Source: Phycisphaerales bacterium PN19_bin_20
GTDB lineage: Bacteria > Planctomycetota > Phycisphaerae > Phycisphaerales > UBA1924
Direction: 5' to 3'
NCBI GenBank assembly: GCA_021173225.1
Contig: JAJOLK010000015.1
Span: 33,387-97,386, forward strand
Length of the DNA: 64,000 nucleotides
Shown piece by piece: positions 39,360 through 46,925 of this stretch. Every line of letters starts with the position of its first letter. Within the stretch, counting starts at the first letter, position 1. Below the pieces are notes generated by a model that did no database searches, was not told the origin of the DNA, and saw only the letters and a program-made list of their open reading frames with translations. The translations under genes and the position numbers were made by a program.

Positions 39360-40136
39360 ATGCGTGGGAACACCGCCTTGCTGACCGCCGTTGCCGTTGC
39401 CGCCGCCGCCGTGACCATCACCTCTGCCAGCGCAGGCGTTGCTACCACCGCCCTCTCGGATCGAAACGAGTGGCAGCTCAACGCAAACTCCACCCTGTTT
39501 TCGCGCCAACTCGCCCTGACTCCCGCCGCCGCCCACCGCTTCGGCACCGCGTTCATCAAGCAAAAGCAGCACGTCTCTCAGGGCTTCGACGCCTCCTTCA
39601 CCTACCTGGCCTCCGGCGGCTCGCCCGTTGGTGAGGGCCTCGCCTTCGTTATCCAGAACCGCGCCGCTACCGCCTTGGGCACCGGCGGACGCGAGCTCGG
39701 GCTCGGCGGCATCCGCAGCGCCGTCGCCATCGGCATCCGCACCGGCAGCAACCCCGCCATCGAGATCCGCCAGGCCGGGCCCTCGGGCCTCATGGCCAAC
39801 GGGCCCGCCATCGCCTCCGTCCCCGTACCCAACAACATACTGCGCACCGCTGACGGCATCGCCAACCGCGTTCGCATCACCTACGTCCCCGGCCTGATGA
39901 ATGTCTTCCTTGATGGGCAGGTCATCCTCCGCAATGTCAAGGTTGACCTCGGCAAGGCCTCAGCCTTCGACGAAGACGGCAAGGCCTGGGTTGGCTTCGC
40001 CGGCGCCAACGGGCCCTTCGGTGGTGACCGCCAGGCCATCACCGGCTTCACCTTCACTAACATTCCCACCCCCGGGGCCGCAGCCGGCCTGGCCCTCGCC
40101 GGCCTCGTCGTCTCGCGCCGCCGCCGCAGCGTCTAA
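39360..40136 (+). CDS. Secreted L-type lectin-like protein with C-terminal sorting-like tail
   Basis: A 258-aa protein with a signal peptide (MRGNTALLTAVAVAAAAVTITSASAG), a domain resembling legume-type (L-type) lectins: 'NEWQLNANSTLFSRQLALTPA', 'QGFDASFTYLASGGSPVGEGLAFVIQN', 'LGLGGIRSAVAIGIRTGSNPAIEI', 'NRVRITYVPGLMNVFLDGQVIL', 'WVGFAGANGPFGGDRQAITGFTF'. The end 'PTPGAAAGLALAGLVVSRRRRSV' is a Pro-Thr-Pro, hydrophobic, Arg-rich tail like PEP-CTERM-type sorting signals, suggesting transfer to the cell surface. The start at 39360 has AGGAG 8 nt upstream. Sugar-binding residues could not be assigned with confidence. Confidence 0.8.
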   Translation: MRGNTALLTAVAVAAAAVTITSASAGVATTALSDRNEWQLNANSTLFSRQLALTPAAAHRFGTAFIKQKQHVSQGFDASFTYLASGGSPVGEGLAFVIQNRAATALGTGGRELGLGGIRSAVAIGIRTGSNPAIEIRQAGPSGLMANGPAIASVPVPNNILRTADGIANRVRITYVPGLMNVFLDGQVILRNVKVDLGKASAFDEDGKAWVGFAGANGPFGGDRQAITGFTFTNIPTPGAAAGLALAGLVVSRRRRSV

Positions 40137-40183
40137 GACGCCCCGATCAACCGCGCAGCCGCGCTCGAGAACGCTCTGACCAC

Positions 40184-40213
40184 AGCCCCGGCCCGCGCCG
40201 GGGCTGATTTGGT
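40184..40213 (+). terminator. Intrinsic terminator after the lectin-like gene
   Basis: Perfect 9-bp stem AGCCCCGGC/GCCGGGGCT with a 4-nt loop, followed by GATTTGGTT. It lies 48 nt after the lectin-like stop codon. Confidence 0.6.
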
Positions 40214-40288
40214 TGCGCGCTGTAGGAAACGCTCTCGCCAGGCAGGCCTATGTCTGAAAGTTCCCCCACCGTCTCGCGTTGCTCGCCA

Positions 40289-40318
40289 CCTCCCCCGCCG
40301 ACTTTGTCGGTGGGGAGG
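40289..40318 (-). terminator. Hairpin that may terminate pgi
   Basis: CCTCCCC-cg-CCGAC / GTCGG-t-GGGGAGG, 12 bp with a small internal loop and a TTT loop, located downstream of the pgi stop codon. No clear T-run on the minus strand, so its role is uncertain. Confidence 0.35.
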
Positions 40319-40483
40319 ACCCGGCACCAAGGTCCTTACCCCGCCCAGTTCTAAGGCCGAGGGGAAGGTGCAGCGTGAGCGCAGCGAATGAGGCGAAAGG
40401 GCACGCGTTTCCCTTTGCACCACGGCCCGCGATACACCGGACGTTTACGGAGCAGCTTGCTTCTGCCGCCGCGACAGGCCCAC

Positions 40484-42181
40484 TCACCGCTCGGCGCGCG
40501 ACTTGAAGTGGTTGATCAACCCGCGCGTGCTCGAGTCGTGCGCCGTCACCGGCCCCGGCGTGCTTAGCTCAGGCAAGATCGCCTTCGCCAGCTGCTTGCC
40601 AAGCTCCACGCCCCACTGGTCGTAGCTGTTGATCCCCCAGACCGCACCCTGCACGAAAATCTTGTGCTCGTACATCGCCACCAGCATCCCCAGCGTCCGC
40701 GGCGTGATCTGATCCACCAAAATCGAGCTGCTCGGGCGGTTGCCCGCGAACACCTTGTGCGGCACCAGCCGCTCCAGCGCCTCGCCGCCCAAACCCTCCT
40801 TGACCAGCTCAGCCCGCACCTGCGCCTCGGTCTTGCCGAACGCCAGCGCCTCGGCCTGCGCAAAGAAGTTCGAGAGCAGAATCCGGTGATGCTCGCCCGG
40901 GGGCGTGCCGGGCGGGCTGACCGGGTTGTGCGTGTTGATCGGCGCGATGAAGTCACACGTGACCAGCTTGGTCCCCTGGTGGATGAGCTGATAGAACGCG
41001 TGCTGACCATTGGTCCCAGGCTCGCCCCAGATCACCGGGCCGGTCTGATAGTCGCACGCCGAGCCGTCACGCCTGACCCGCTTGCCGTTGGACTCCATGT
41101 CGCCCTGCTGGAAGTAAGCCGCGAAGCGGTGCAGGTATTGGTCGTAAGGCAGCAGCGCGTGCGTGTGCGCACCCAAAAAGTTGTTGTACCACACGCCCAG
41201 CAGGCCCATTACCGCTGGCAAGTTCTGCTCCAGCGGCGTGGTGCGGAAGTGCTCGTCCATCTCGTGCGCGCCGTCAAGCAGCGCCATGAAGTTGTCACGC
41301 CCGATCGACAGCGCAATGGACAACCCAATCGCCGACCACAGGCTGTACCGACCGCCGACCCAATCCCAGAACCCGAACATGTTGGCCGTGTCGATCCCGA
41401 ACGACGAGACCTCCTTGGCGTTGGTGCTCACTGCGACAAAGTGGTTGGCCACCGCGCCGGCCTCGCCCGCCCCTGCACCCAGCCGCTCCACCAGCCACGC
41501 CCGCGCCGTTTGCGCGTTCGTCAGCGTCTCCTGCGTGGTAAAGGTCTTGCTGGCCACGACAAACAAGGTCGTCGCCGCGTCCAAGCCGCGCAGCGTCTCG
41601 GCGATGTGCGTCCCGTCGATGTTCGACACAAAGTGGACCCGCAAATCGCGCTGCGAGTACGCCTTAAGCGCCTCGCAGACCATCACTGGGCCAAGGTCCG
41701 AGCCGCCGATCCCGATGTTGACAACATCAGTGATCCGCGCGCCGGTGTGCCCCCGGTGCGCGCCGGTCCGGATGCGCTCGGCAAACGCCGTGAACCGCTC
41801 CAGCGTCGCCAGCACCTCGGGCATCACGTTCACGCCCCGGTCGTAGATTGGTCGTGCCTGCCCGCCGCCGGCAGCCGGGCGGTTGCGCAGCGCCGTGTGC
41901 AGCACCGCGCGGTCCTCAGTCACGTTGATCCGCTCGCCGGCGAACATCGCGTCGCGCAGCGCCTCAACGCCCTGCTGGCGGGCCAGCTTCATCAGCAGCT
42001 CAAGCGTCCGCGCGTCGATGCGGTGCTTGGAGTAGTCCAGCAGGAGTGGCCCCAGCCGCAGCGTGTAACGCTCAAACCGCGCGGGGTCGGCCGCGAACAA
42101 GTCGCGCAGGTGCGTGCCCTCGGTGCTCTGTGCGTGGGCCGTCAGGGCCTGCCAGGCCGGCGATAAGGTCAGTGTGCTCAT
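40484..42181 (-). CDS. pgi: Glucose-6-phosphate isomerase
   Basis: PGI interconverts glucose-6-phosphate and fructose-6-phosphate. The protein from ATG 42181 ([22 protein letters not shown], 565 aa) shows the family motifs: '[21 protein letters not shown]', '[17 protein letters not shown]', '[19 protein letters not shown]', the first PGI signature-type '[21 protein letters not shown]', '[19 protein letters not shown]', '[30 protein letters not shown]' and '[13 protein letters not shown]'. These include the catalytic His and Lys regions. The track start (42238) adds 19 unrelated residues. Bacterial-type long PGI, standard length. Confidence 0.97.
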   Translation of the reverse strand: MSTLTLSPAWQALTAHAQSTEGTHLRDLFAADPARFERYTLRLGPLLLDYSKHRIDARTLELLMKLARQQGVEALRDAMFAGERINVTEDRAVLHTALRNRPAAGGGQARPIYDRGVNVMPEVLATLERFTAFAERIRTGAHRGHTGARITDVVNIGIGGSDLGPVMVCEALKAYSQRDLRVHFVSNIDGTHIAETLRGLDAATTLFVVASKTFTTQETLTNAQTARAWLVERLGAGAGEAGAVANHFVAVSTNAKEVSSFGIDTANMFGFWDWVGGRYSLWSAIGLSIALSIGRDNFMALLDGAHEMDEHFRTTPLEQNLPAVMGLLGVWYNNFLGAHTHALLPYDQYLHRFAAYFQQGDMESNGKRVRRDGSACDYQTGPVIWGEPGTNGQHAFYQLIHQGTKLVTCDFIAPINTHNPVSPPGTPPGEHHRILLSNFFAQAEALAFGKTEAQVRAELVKEGLGGEALERLVPHKVFAGNRPSSSILVDQITPRTLGMLVAMYEHKIFVQGAVWGINSYDQWGVELGKQLAKAILPELSTPGPVTAHDSSTRGLINHFKSRAER

Positions 42182-42273
42182 AGGTGGCAGGTTATCTGCA
42201 AGCCGACCAGCCCGCCCACCTTCCGCCCCTGCCTCCACAGCACCCGACCGGCCTCGACCTCATAGAGTTCCGC

Positions 42274-42525
42274 ATGCCCATCTACGAGTACACAGCTGCC
42301 GACGGCACCAGGCTCGAGCTCATTCGCTCTATGGCCGACGCCGACAAGCCCGTAACCGACCCCGAGTCCAAAGGTCGTCACTTCAAGCGCATCGCCAGCA
42401 CCTTCGCCGCCGGAGGTACCGCCGCCAGAAGCACCCCCAGCGCAAGCACCTCGGGCGGGCACGTCCACTCGGGCATGTGCGGGTGCGGCAAAGCCCGCGG
42501 CTCGTGCGGCGGCCTGAAGAACTGA
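42274..42525 (+). CDS. FmdB-like small protein lacking the N-terminal CxxC
   Basis: A 83-aa protein starting MPIYEYTAADGTRLELIRSMADADKPV, with the FmdB/PF09723 opening 'MPIYEY'. Canonical FmdB proteins continue with a C..CG zinc ribbon near residue 9; here those positions read 'TAADGT', so the first Cys pair is missing. The C-terminus has 'MCGCGKARGSCGG', with four cysteines that could still bind a metal. The track start at 42184 is too early; the ATG at 42274 is the family start. Function unknown; FmdB-like proteins have been proposed to regulate amidase or methanol metabolism operons. Confidence 0.7.
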   Translation: MPIYEYTAADGTRLELIRSMADADKPVTDPESKGRHFKRIASTFAAGGTAARSTPSASTSGGHVHSGMCGCGKARGSCGGLKN

Positions 42526-42586
42526 GTCCGCTTCTCGCCCGCGCGCTCACCCCCGCGCCACCAGCTTCCGCCACCCCGGGTCAGTG

Positions 42587-42604
42587 GCTGGCACGCCGTT
42601 TGAG
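42587..42604 (+). promoter_or_regulatory. Sigma-54 promoter of the flgF operon
   Basis: The sequence GCTGGCACGCCGTTTGAG matches TGGCACG-N4-TTGC except that the -12 GC is GA. GG and GA are 10 nt apart. Predicted +1 is near 42615, giving a 28-nt leader with a normal SD (GGAG) before the 42643 ATG. Confidence 0.7.
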
Positions 42605-42642
42605 TCTCTGCTCCGCACGCACCAAGCGACGGAGCACGCGCG

Positions 42643-42945
42643 ATGGGCCTCAAACCACAGACCACCCCGCAAGACCGCAGCGCCACCGATCAACAAGATC
42701 AGGCCCTAAGCCTGCGAGATCTCGCACGCAAGCAGCCCGGCCTTGACATGGCCCGCCTGGGGGCCGAGATCACCCGCATGGCCCGCGCCGCCGCCGCTTT
42801 GCACGCCCATCAGCACGCCCAGCAGCAGGCCGAGGCTGCGCAGGACCAGGCCCGTCAGGCGCAGCTTGTGCGCGATCAGGCGTACCGCCTGCGCGGGCTG
42901 ATGCGGGGCACCTCGGGCCACACACAAGCGGAGACCCATCCATGA
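42643..42945 (+). CDS. Small helical protein, first gene of the flgF operon
   Basis: A 100-aa protein with a Gln/Asp-rich N-terminus and a long predicted helix or coiled coil from about residue 25 to 90, rich in Ala, Gln and Arg ('LAAEITRMARAAAALHAHQHAQQQAEAAQDQARQAQ'-like run, with 'VRDQAYRLRGLMRGTSG' after it). GGAG lies 8 nt upstream of the ATG and a sigma-54 promoter lies further upstream. The stop overlaps the flgF ATG (ATGA), so it is coupled to rod assembly genes. It does not look like FlgM or any chaperone I know. Function unknown. Confidence 0.6.
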   Translation: MGLKPQTTPQDRSATDQQDQALSLRDLARKQPGLDMARLGAEITRMARAAAALHAHQHAQQQAEAAQDQARQAQLVRDQAYRLRGLMRGTSGHTQAETHP

Positions 42946-43703
42946 ACTACGGGCTATACATTTCCGCCTCGGGCACGCTCAACGCCCTCTACCGCATGGA
43001 CGTTGCCGCCAACAACCTCGCCAACAGCGAGACCGCCGGCTTCAAGCCCGACCTGACCGCCACCATGGCCCGCGACGCCGCCCGCCAAGAGGACGGCATC
43101 ACCTCGCTGCCCTCAAACGCCCTGCTCGAAAGGCTCGGCGGCGGGGTCTCAGGTGCGCCCAACCGCGTCCGCTTCGCCCAAGGCGCTCTCGAATCCACCC
43201 GCAACGACCTTGACGTCGCCCTCGAAGGCGAAGGCTTCTTGCGCGTTCAAGGCGGTGACGGCAAAGCCCGACTGACCCGCGACGGACGCCTCACCCTCAA
43301 CAGCAACGCCCAGCTCGTCCAGGCCTCCACAGGCATCCCCGTGCTCAGCGACGGCGGCCGCGCCATCACCCTGCGCAGCGGCCTGCCGGTCACCATCGAC
43401 CCCGACGGCTCGATCATCCAAGGTGGCACCGCCGTCGCACGTTTGGGCGTGGTCACCATTGACGACCCCACCCAGCTCTCTAAGCGCGGCTCGGGGCTCT
43501 ACGAGGCCCCGCAGAGCGCCACCCTCGGGCCCGCAACAGCCCGCGTCATCCAGCGCAATATCGAACGCTCGGGCACAGACGCCGTCCGCGCGATGCTCGA
43601 CATCGGCCAGGCCGAGCGCGCCGCCGGCAGCGGCAGCCGGATGATCCAGATGCACGACGAGATCATGGGCCGCGTCATTAACACCTTCGCACGCCTCGCC
43701 TAA
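42942..43703 (+). CDS. flgF: Flagellar basal-body rod protein FlgF
   Basis: FlgF is a proximal rod subunit. 253 aa, family length. The N-terminus 'MNYGLYISASGTLNALYRMDVAANNLANSETAGFKPD' has the rod motif (ANNLAN..T.GFK), then 'NDLDVALEGEGFLRVQGGDGKARLTRDGRLTLNSNAQLV' (FlgF/FlgG central domain) and the C-terminal 'VRAMLDIGQAERAAGSGSRMIQMHDEIMGRVIN'. The order flgF-flgG is usual. FlgF rather than FlgG because the following gene is the better FlgG match (GFF, NS.G). Confidence 0.92.
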   Translation: MNYGLYISASGTLNALYRMDVAANNLANSETAGFKPDLTATMARDAARQEDGITSLPSNALLERLGGGVSGAPNRVRFAQGALESTRNDLDVALEGEGFLRVQGGDGKARLTRDGRLTLNSNAQLVQASTGIPVLSDGGRAITLRSGLPVTIDPDGSIIQGGTAVARLGVVTIDDPTQLSKRGSGLYEAPQSATLGPATARVIQRNIERSGTDAVRAMLDIGQAERAAGSGSRMIQMHDEIMGRVINTFARLA

Positions 43704-43730
43704 GCCCCTTCACTCACGTAGAAAGAACCC

Positions 43731-44537
43731 ATGGCGATCATCAGCCTCCACTCCGCCGCCTCGGCCCTCTCCGCGCTCAACACCAGCCTTGACGTGACGG
43801 CCAACAACCTGGCCAACGTCAACACTCCGGGCTTCAAGCCCAGCCGCGCCAACTTTGAAGACCTGCTTTACGTCGAGCGGCAGCAGCCCGGTACCGTCAA
43901 CGCCACCGGCGAGCAGCGCCCCATCGGGCTCTACGTGGGCCTTGGCGTCCGCGTCACGGGCACGCAAGTTGAGTTCACCCAGGGCCCGCCGATCAACACC
44001 GACCGCGAGCTCGACATCTCTATCGACGGTGCAGGGTTCTTCCGCGTCCAGGCCGCCGACAGCCCGGGCGGGTTTGCCTACACCCGTACCGGGAGCTTCA
44101 CGCGCAACGCCGCCGGCGAGATCGTTCTGGCCGCTGACTCTGGCCGCCGCCTTGACCCGCCGCTGTCGATCCCTGAGAACGCCACCGAGCTAACCATCGA
44201 CCGCACCGGGCGCGTCTTTGTTCGTGAGAGCGGCGCGCTGGAACCCTCGGAGATCGGCGCTATCGAGCTTGCCTCGTTCATCAACCCCGCAGGGCTCAAG
44301 CAGATCGGCGCCAACATGTACGAGGCCACCGCCGCCAGCGGGCCTGCCGTCAACGGCACCCCCGAGACCGAGGGCTACGGCAGCCTGATCCAGCGCTTCA
44401 TCGAGGGCAGCGCCGTTGACCCGACCCGCGAGCTGATCGATCTGATCCGCACCCAGCGCGCCTTCGAGATGAACAGCAACACCATCCGCGCCGCCGACCA
44501 GACCCTCCAAACCGTCAGCAACCTGCGCCGCTCTTAA
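43731..44537 (+). CDS. flgG: Flagellar basal-body distal rod protein FlgG
   Basis: FlgG forms the distal rod that passes through the P and L rings. 268 aa, close to the canonical ~260. It starts MAIISLHSAASALSALNTSLDVTANNLANVNTPGFKPSRANFEDLLY, has 'GLGVRVTGTQVEFTQGPPINTDRELDISIDGAGFFRVQ' and ends 'SAVDPTRELIDLIRTQRAFEMNSNTIRAADQTLQTVSNL', which is the diagnostic FlgG C-terminus (VN.e.E..RiE.N....Q.. AFE.NSK.I.t.D..l....nl). A-rich SD (AGAAAGAA) precedes the start. Confidence 0.97.
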   Translation: MAIISLHSAASALSALNTSLDVTANNLANVNTPGFKPSRANFEDLLYVERQQPGTVNATGEQRPIGLYVGLGVRVTGTQVEFTQGPPINTDRELDISIDGAGFFRVQAADSPGGFAYTRTGSFTRNAAGEIVLAADSGRRLDPPLSIPENATELTIDRTGRVFVRESGALEPSEIGAIELASFINPAGLKQIGANMYEATAASGPAVNGTPETEGYGSLIQRFIEGSAVDPTRELIDLIRTQRAFEMNSNTIRAADQTLQTVSNLRRS

Positions 44538-44562
44538 GCCCTGACACGCACCTAAGCCACGC

Positions 44563-45909
44563 ATGAGCACCACACGCCGCACGCTGACGCTCGCCCTCGC
44601 CGTTATGGCCTTTGCCCTCGGCCCCGCCGCGGCCAGCACGCACGCACAGACACCGGCCCAGACGCACGCCGCGCGTTCAGCCGCCGAGCAACCGGCCACC
44701 GTAATTGTCATGCGCGCCAGCGTCAGCGTCCCGGGCGACGCGCCTGTGCTGCTGCGCGATGTGGCGCAGCTCACCGGCCCCGCCGCCGCTCAGCTCGGCA
44801 CACTGGTGGTTCTGCACGCCAGCGAGGTCCCCAGCGGCACCGCCGGTGCGATCGTCATCAGGCGTGACAAAGTGCGCTCGCTGCTCGAAGCCGCTGGCGC
44901 AAACCTCGGCACCACACTGGTCCGGGGCCGCACCACGAGCGTGCTGATCGAAGCAGCCAGCGATGACGCGCCTGAAGAAACCCTTCAGCCTGCCCCCACG
45001 CCCGCTACCACGCCTGCTACCACGCCTGCCCCCACGCCCGCGCCTGCCGCTGCTCTCACCCCAGACGCGCCTATCACCTCCGTGCTCGCGAGCTCTGAAC
45101 TCATCAGCCCCGCGCCGACCGCCGTTGAAGCTACCTCCACCCCGACCAGTTCTTCTACCACCAACGCGCCCGCACAGCCCTCGTCCGATCCGCTGACCCT
45201 TCCCGGCACGATGCGCGCACTGATCAGTCAGCAAATCGCACGCGAACTGAGCCTGCCCGAGCAAGACGTCCAAGTCCGCTTTGAGGCTTCAAGCACGCGC
45301 GACGCGCCCTGGCTTGATCGTCCAACCCCCGCCGACTGGAGGGCACGGATCACCATCTCAGGCTTCGGCGTCAACGGCCGCACGCCCGTGCGCGTTGAGG
45401 CCTTCGCGGGCGACCGAGTCGCGCTGGACGCCAGCGTGCAAGCCGTGACGCGCGTCCGCACGCGGGTTCCTGTCGCCGCCGTCGCCCTCAGCCGTGACGC
45501 GCCAATCGACGCCGCCTCGGTCCGCCTTGATGAGCGCTGGCAGCCCGCGGGCCAGGCCGAGCCAACCCGCCTCGATCAGCTCATCGGCACCAGCGCCCGC
45601 CGCCGAATCGAGCCCGGCCGCCCCATCACCGCCGGCGACGTGACCACGCCCATCGTCATCCGCCGCGGCGAAGAGGTCTGGGTTGAGTGCATCAGCGGGC
45701 CGCTGGTGGTCAGAGCCAAGGCCCGCGCCACCGAGAACGCCCGCGACGGCGAGCTGGTCCGCCTCTCGATTGACAACTCAAAGCGCACGCTCACCGCCCG
45801 CATGAACGGCCGCGGCCGCGCCGTGATGACACTCACCGACGACGAGGCCAGCCTCGCCACCGACCCGCTCCCGGCCCTCGCGCCACTGTCGAACGCCCAG
45901 AGCCCCTGA
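44563..45909 (+). CDS. flgA: Flagella basal-body P-ring formation protein FlgA
   Basis: FlgA is the periplasmic chaperone for P-ring assembly. The 448-aa protein has a signal peptide (about 1-26, LALAVMAFALGPAAASTHAQ), an N-terminal domain ('VIVMRASVSVPGDAPVLLRDVAQLTG'), a Thr/Pro/Ala linker (about 150-200, with PTPATTPATTPAP repeats), then the conserved FlgA region: 'ISQQIARELSLPEQDVQVRFEA', a SAF-like domain 'RVPVAAVALSRDAPIDAASVRLDERW' and the C-terminal 'GRPITAGDVTTPIVIRRGEEVWVECISGPLVVRAKARATENARDGELVRLSIDNSKRTLTARM'. About twice the length of enteric FlgA because of the first domain and linker. Confidence 0.9.
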   Translation: MSTTRRTLTLALAVMAFALGPAAASTHAQTPAQTHAARSAAEQPATVIVMRASVSVPGDAPVLLRDVAQLTGPAAAQLGTLVVLHASEVPSGTAGAIVIRRDKVRSLLEAAGANLGTTLVRGRTTSVLIEAASDDAPEETLQPAPTPATTPATTPAPTPAPAAALTPDAPITSVLASSELISPAPTAVEATSTPTSSSTTNAPAQPSSDPLTLPGTMRALISQQIARELSLPEQDVQVRFEASSTRDAPWLDRPTPADWRARITISGFGVNGRTPVRVEAFAGDRVALDASVQAVTRVRTRVPVAAVALSRDAPIDAASVRLDERWQPAGQAEPTRLDQLIGTSARRRIEPGRPITAGDVTTPIVIRRGEEVWVECISGPLVVRAKARATENARDGELVRLSIDNSKRTLTARMNGRGRAVMTLTDDEASLATDPLPALAPLSNAQSP

Positions 45910-45925
45910 ACACCGCCGAGACGCC

Positions 45926-46774
45926 ATGCCCAATAAAGCCCCTCAACATCACTTCAACCATGCCACGGCCCGCGCGATGGTTGCGCTCACGCTCACACTC
46001 GCTGCCGCGGTCACGGCGCACGCCCAGAGCCTCTTTCACGCTCCGATGCCCCCAGAACCCGAGCGCGAGTCGACGCCAGCCCCCACTTCAGCCCAGCCCA
46101 GCCCAGGCCAGCCCAGCTCAGGCCAGCCCAGCTCGGGCCAGCCCGATTCTGCTTCGCCAGCCGCCGCTCAACCGAGCGCGCAAGAGCCCGCCCCCGCCGC
46201 GCGCGCCGGGCTTTCGCTCGAGCAGGCCGGACTCTTCGTGGTCAAGCCCATCAAGCCGCGCCAGCACGCAAAGAACGACAAGGTCCAGGTCATCATCAAC
46301 GAGGTCAGCACCCAGAAGCTCGAACAGAACCTCGACACCACAGAAAACTACGACCTCCGCGCCGAGCTCCGCCAGTTCCCCAGCCTCCGCGCCCTGCTCC
46401 GTGACGGCGAAGTTAAAGACGGCATCGGCTCCAACACTCCCAACGTCGGTGGCAGCGGCTCATCCAACTACAAGGGCCAGGGCACCAGCGAGCGCAAAGA
46501 CCGACTGACCGCCCAGGTCAGCGGCCTGGTCATGGATGTCAAGCCCAACGGCCTGCTCCTGGTCGAGGCCCGCGAAACCATCATTAACGACCGCGAAACC
46601 AAGACCCTGGTCCTCTCAGGCCTCTGCGACCCCAAAGACATCACCTCTGCCAACACCGTCCAGAGCACGCAGCTCGCGAACCTGGTCATCCGCATCGAGC
46701 ACACAGGCGACGTCAAGGACGCAGCCACCAAGAACTGGATCACCCGCGTGCTTGACGGGCTCTTCGGCCCCTGA
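45926..46774 (+). CDS. flgH: Flagellar L-ring protein FlgH without a lipobox
   Basis: FlgH forms the outer-membrane L ring around the rod. The 282-aa protein has a signal peptide (about residues 1-34, MVALTLTLAAAVTAHAQ) with an SPase I-like site and no lipobox Cys, unlike enteric FlgH. A Pro/Gln/Ser-rich linker (about 45-90) contains 15-bp DNA repeats. The L-ring core follows: 'DKVQVIINEVSTQKLEQNLDTTENYDLRAELRQFPS', 'LTAQVSGLVMDVKPNGLLLVEARETIINDRETKTLVLSGLCDPKDITSANTVQSTQLANLVIRIEHTGDV' (matching 'G.v.PrDI...NtV.s..iA.a.i.y.g.G') and the end 'WITRVLDGLFGP'. Lack of a lipid anchor is a real difference from the family model. Confidence 0.93.
   Translation: MPNKAPQHHFNHATARAMVALTLTLAAAVTAHAQSLFHAPMPPEPERESTPAPTSAQPSPGQPSSGQPSSGQPDSASPAAAQPSAQEPAPAARAGLSLEQAGLFVVKPIKPRQHAKNDKVQVIINEVSTQKLEQNLDTTENYDLRAELRQFPSLRALLRDGEVKDGIGSNTPNVGGSGSSNYKGQGTSERKDRLTAQVSGLVMDVKPNGLLLVEARETIINDRETKTLVLSGLCDPKDITSANTVQSTQLANLVIRIEHTGDVKDAATKNWITRVLDGLFGP
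46091..46150 (+). repeat. 15-bp tandem repeat in flgH linker
   Basis: Degenerate copies of GGCCAGCCCAGCTCA at 46106, 46121 and 46136, preceded by shorter CAGCC copies. They encode the GQPSS-type linker of FlgH. Confidence 0.8.
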
Positions 46775-46870
46775 TGAACGCACGGACACCAGCGCACTGA
46801 CCCCAGCGCATTGACGCCATCGCACGGATACCAGCGCACTGACACCTGCGCACGAATATCAGCGCGGCCC
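46773..46870 (+). repeat. 14-bp degenerate tandem array, 7 units, in the flgH-flgI gap
   Basis: Seven consecutive 14-bp units, consensus YACCAGCGCACTGA, fill the gap after the flgH stop. Units 2, 3 and 5 are nearly identical (caccagcgcactga, ccccagcgcattga, taccagcgcactga). The array ends just before a CCCCCACCA tract and the flgI sigma-54 promoter. It does not encode protein in a sensible frame and looks like a possible protein-binding array. Confidence 0.8.
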
Positions 46871-46897
46871 CCACCACCCCCACCACCCCCACCGCCC

Positions 46898-46915
46898 CCG
46901 GCACGCGCCTTGCGT
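46898..46915 (+). promoter_or_regulatory. Sigma-54 promoter of flgI
   Basis: CCCGGCACGCGCCTTGCGTC matches TGGCACG-N4-TTGC at all positions but the first T; GG and GC are 10 nt apart. Predicted +1 is near 46925, which is 1 nt before the ATG at 46926. Decides the flgI start. Confidence 0.75.
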
Positions 46916-46925
46916 CATGGGCAGC

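Larger units (their letters stand above)
40137..40483. other. Intergenic region between the lectin-like gene and pgi, with hairpins
   Basis: About 350 bp between convergent genes. It holds the terminator at 40184-40213, the hairpin at 40289-40318 and a stretch from 40350 with alternating 'gcagcgtgagcgcagcg' character that looks like an extragenic repeat. No gene is supported here. Confidence 0.4.

Noticed and set aside
44541-44563. Sigma-54-like box before flgA (TGACACG-CACC-TAAG)
   Set aside because: Both invariant dinucleotides are changed (GA and AG instead of GG and GC), so it is not credible despite the similar spacing.
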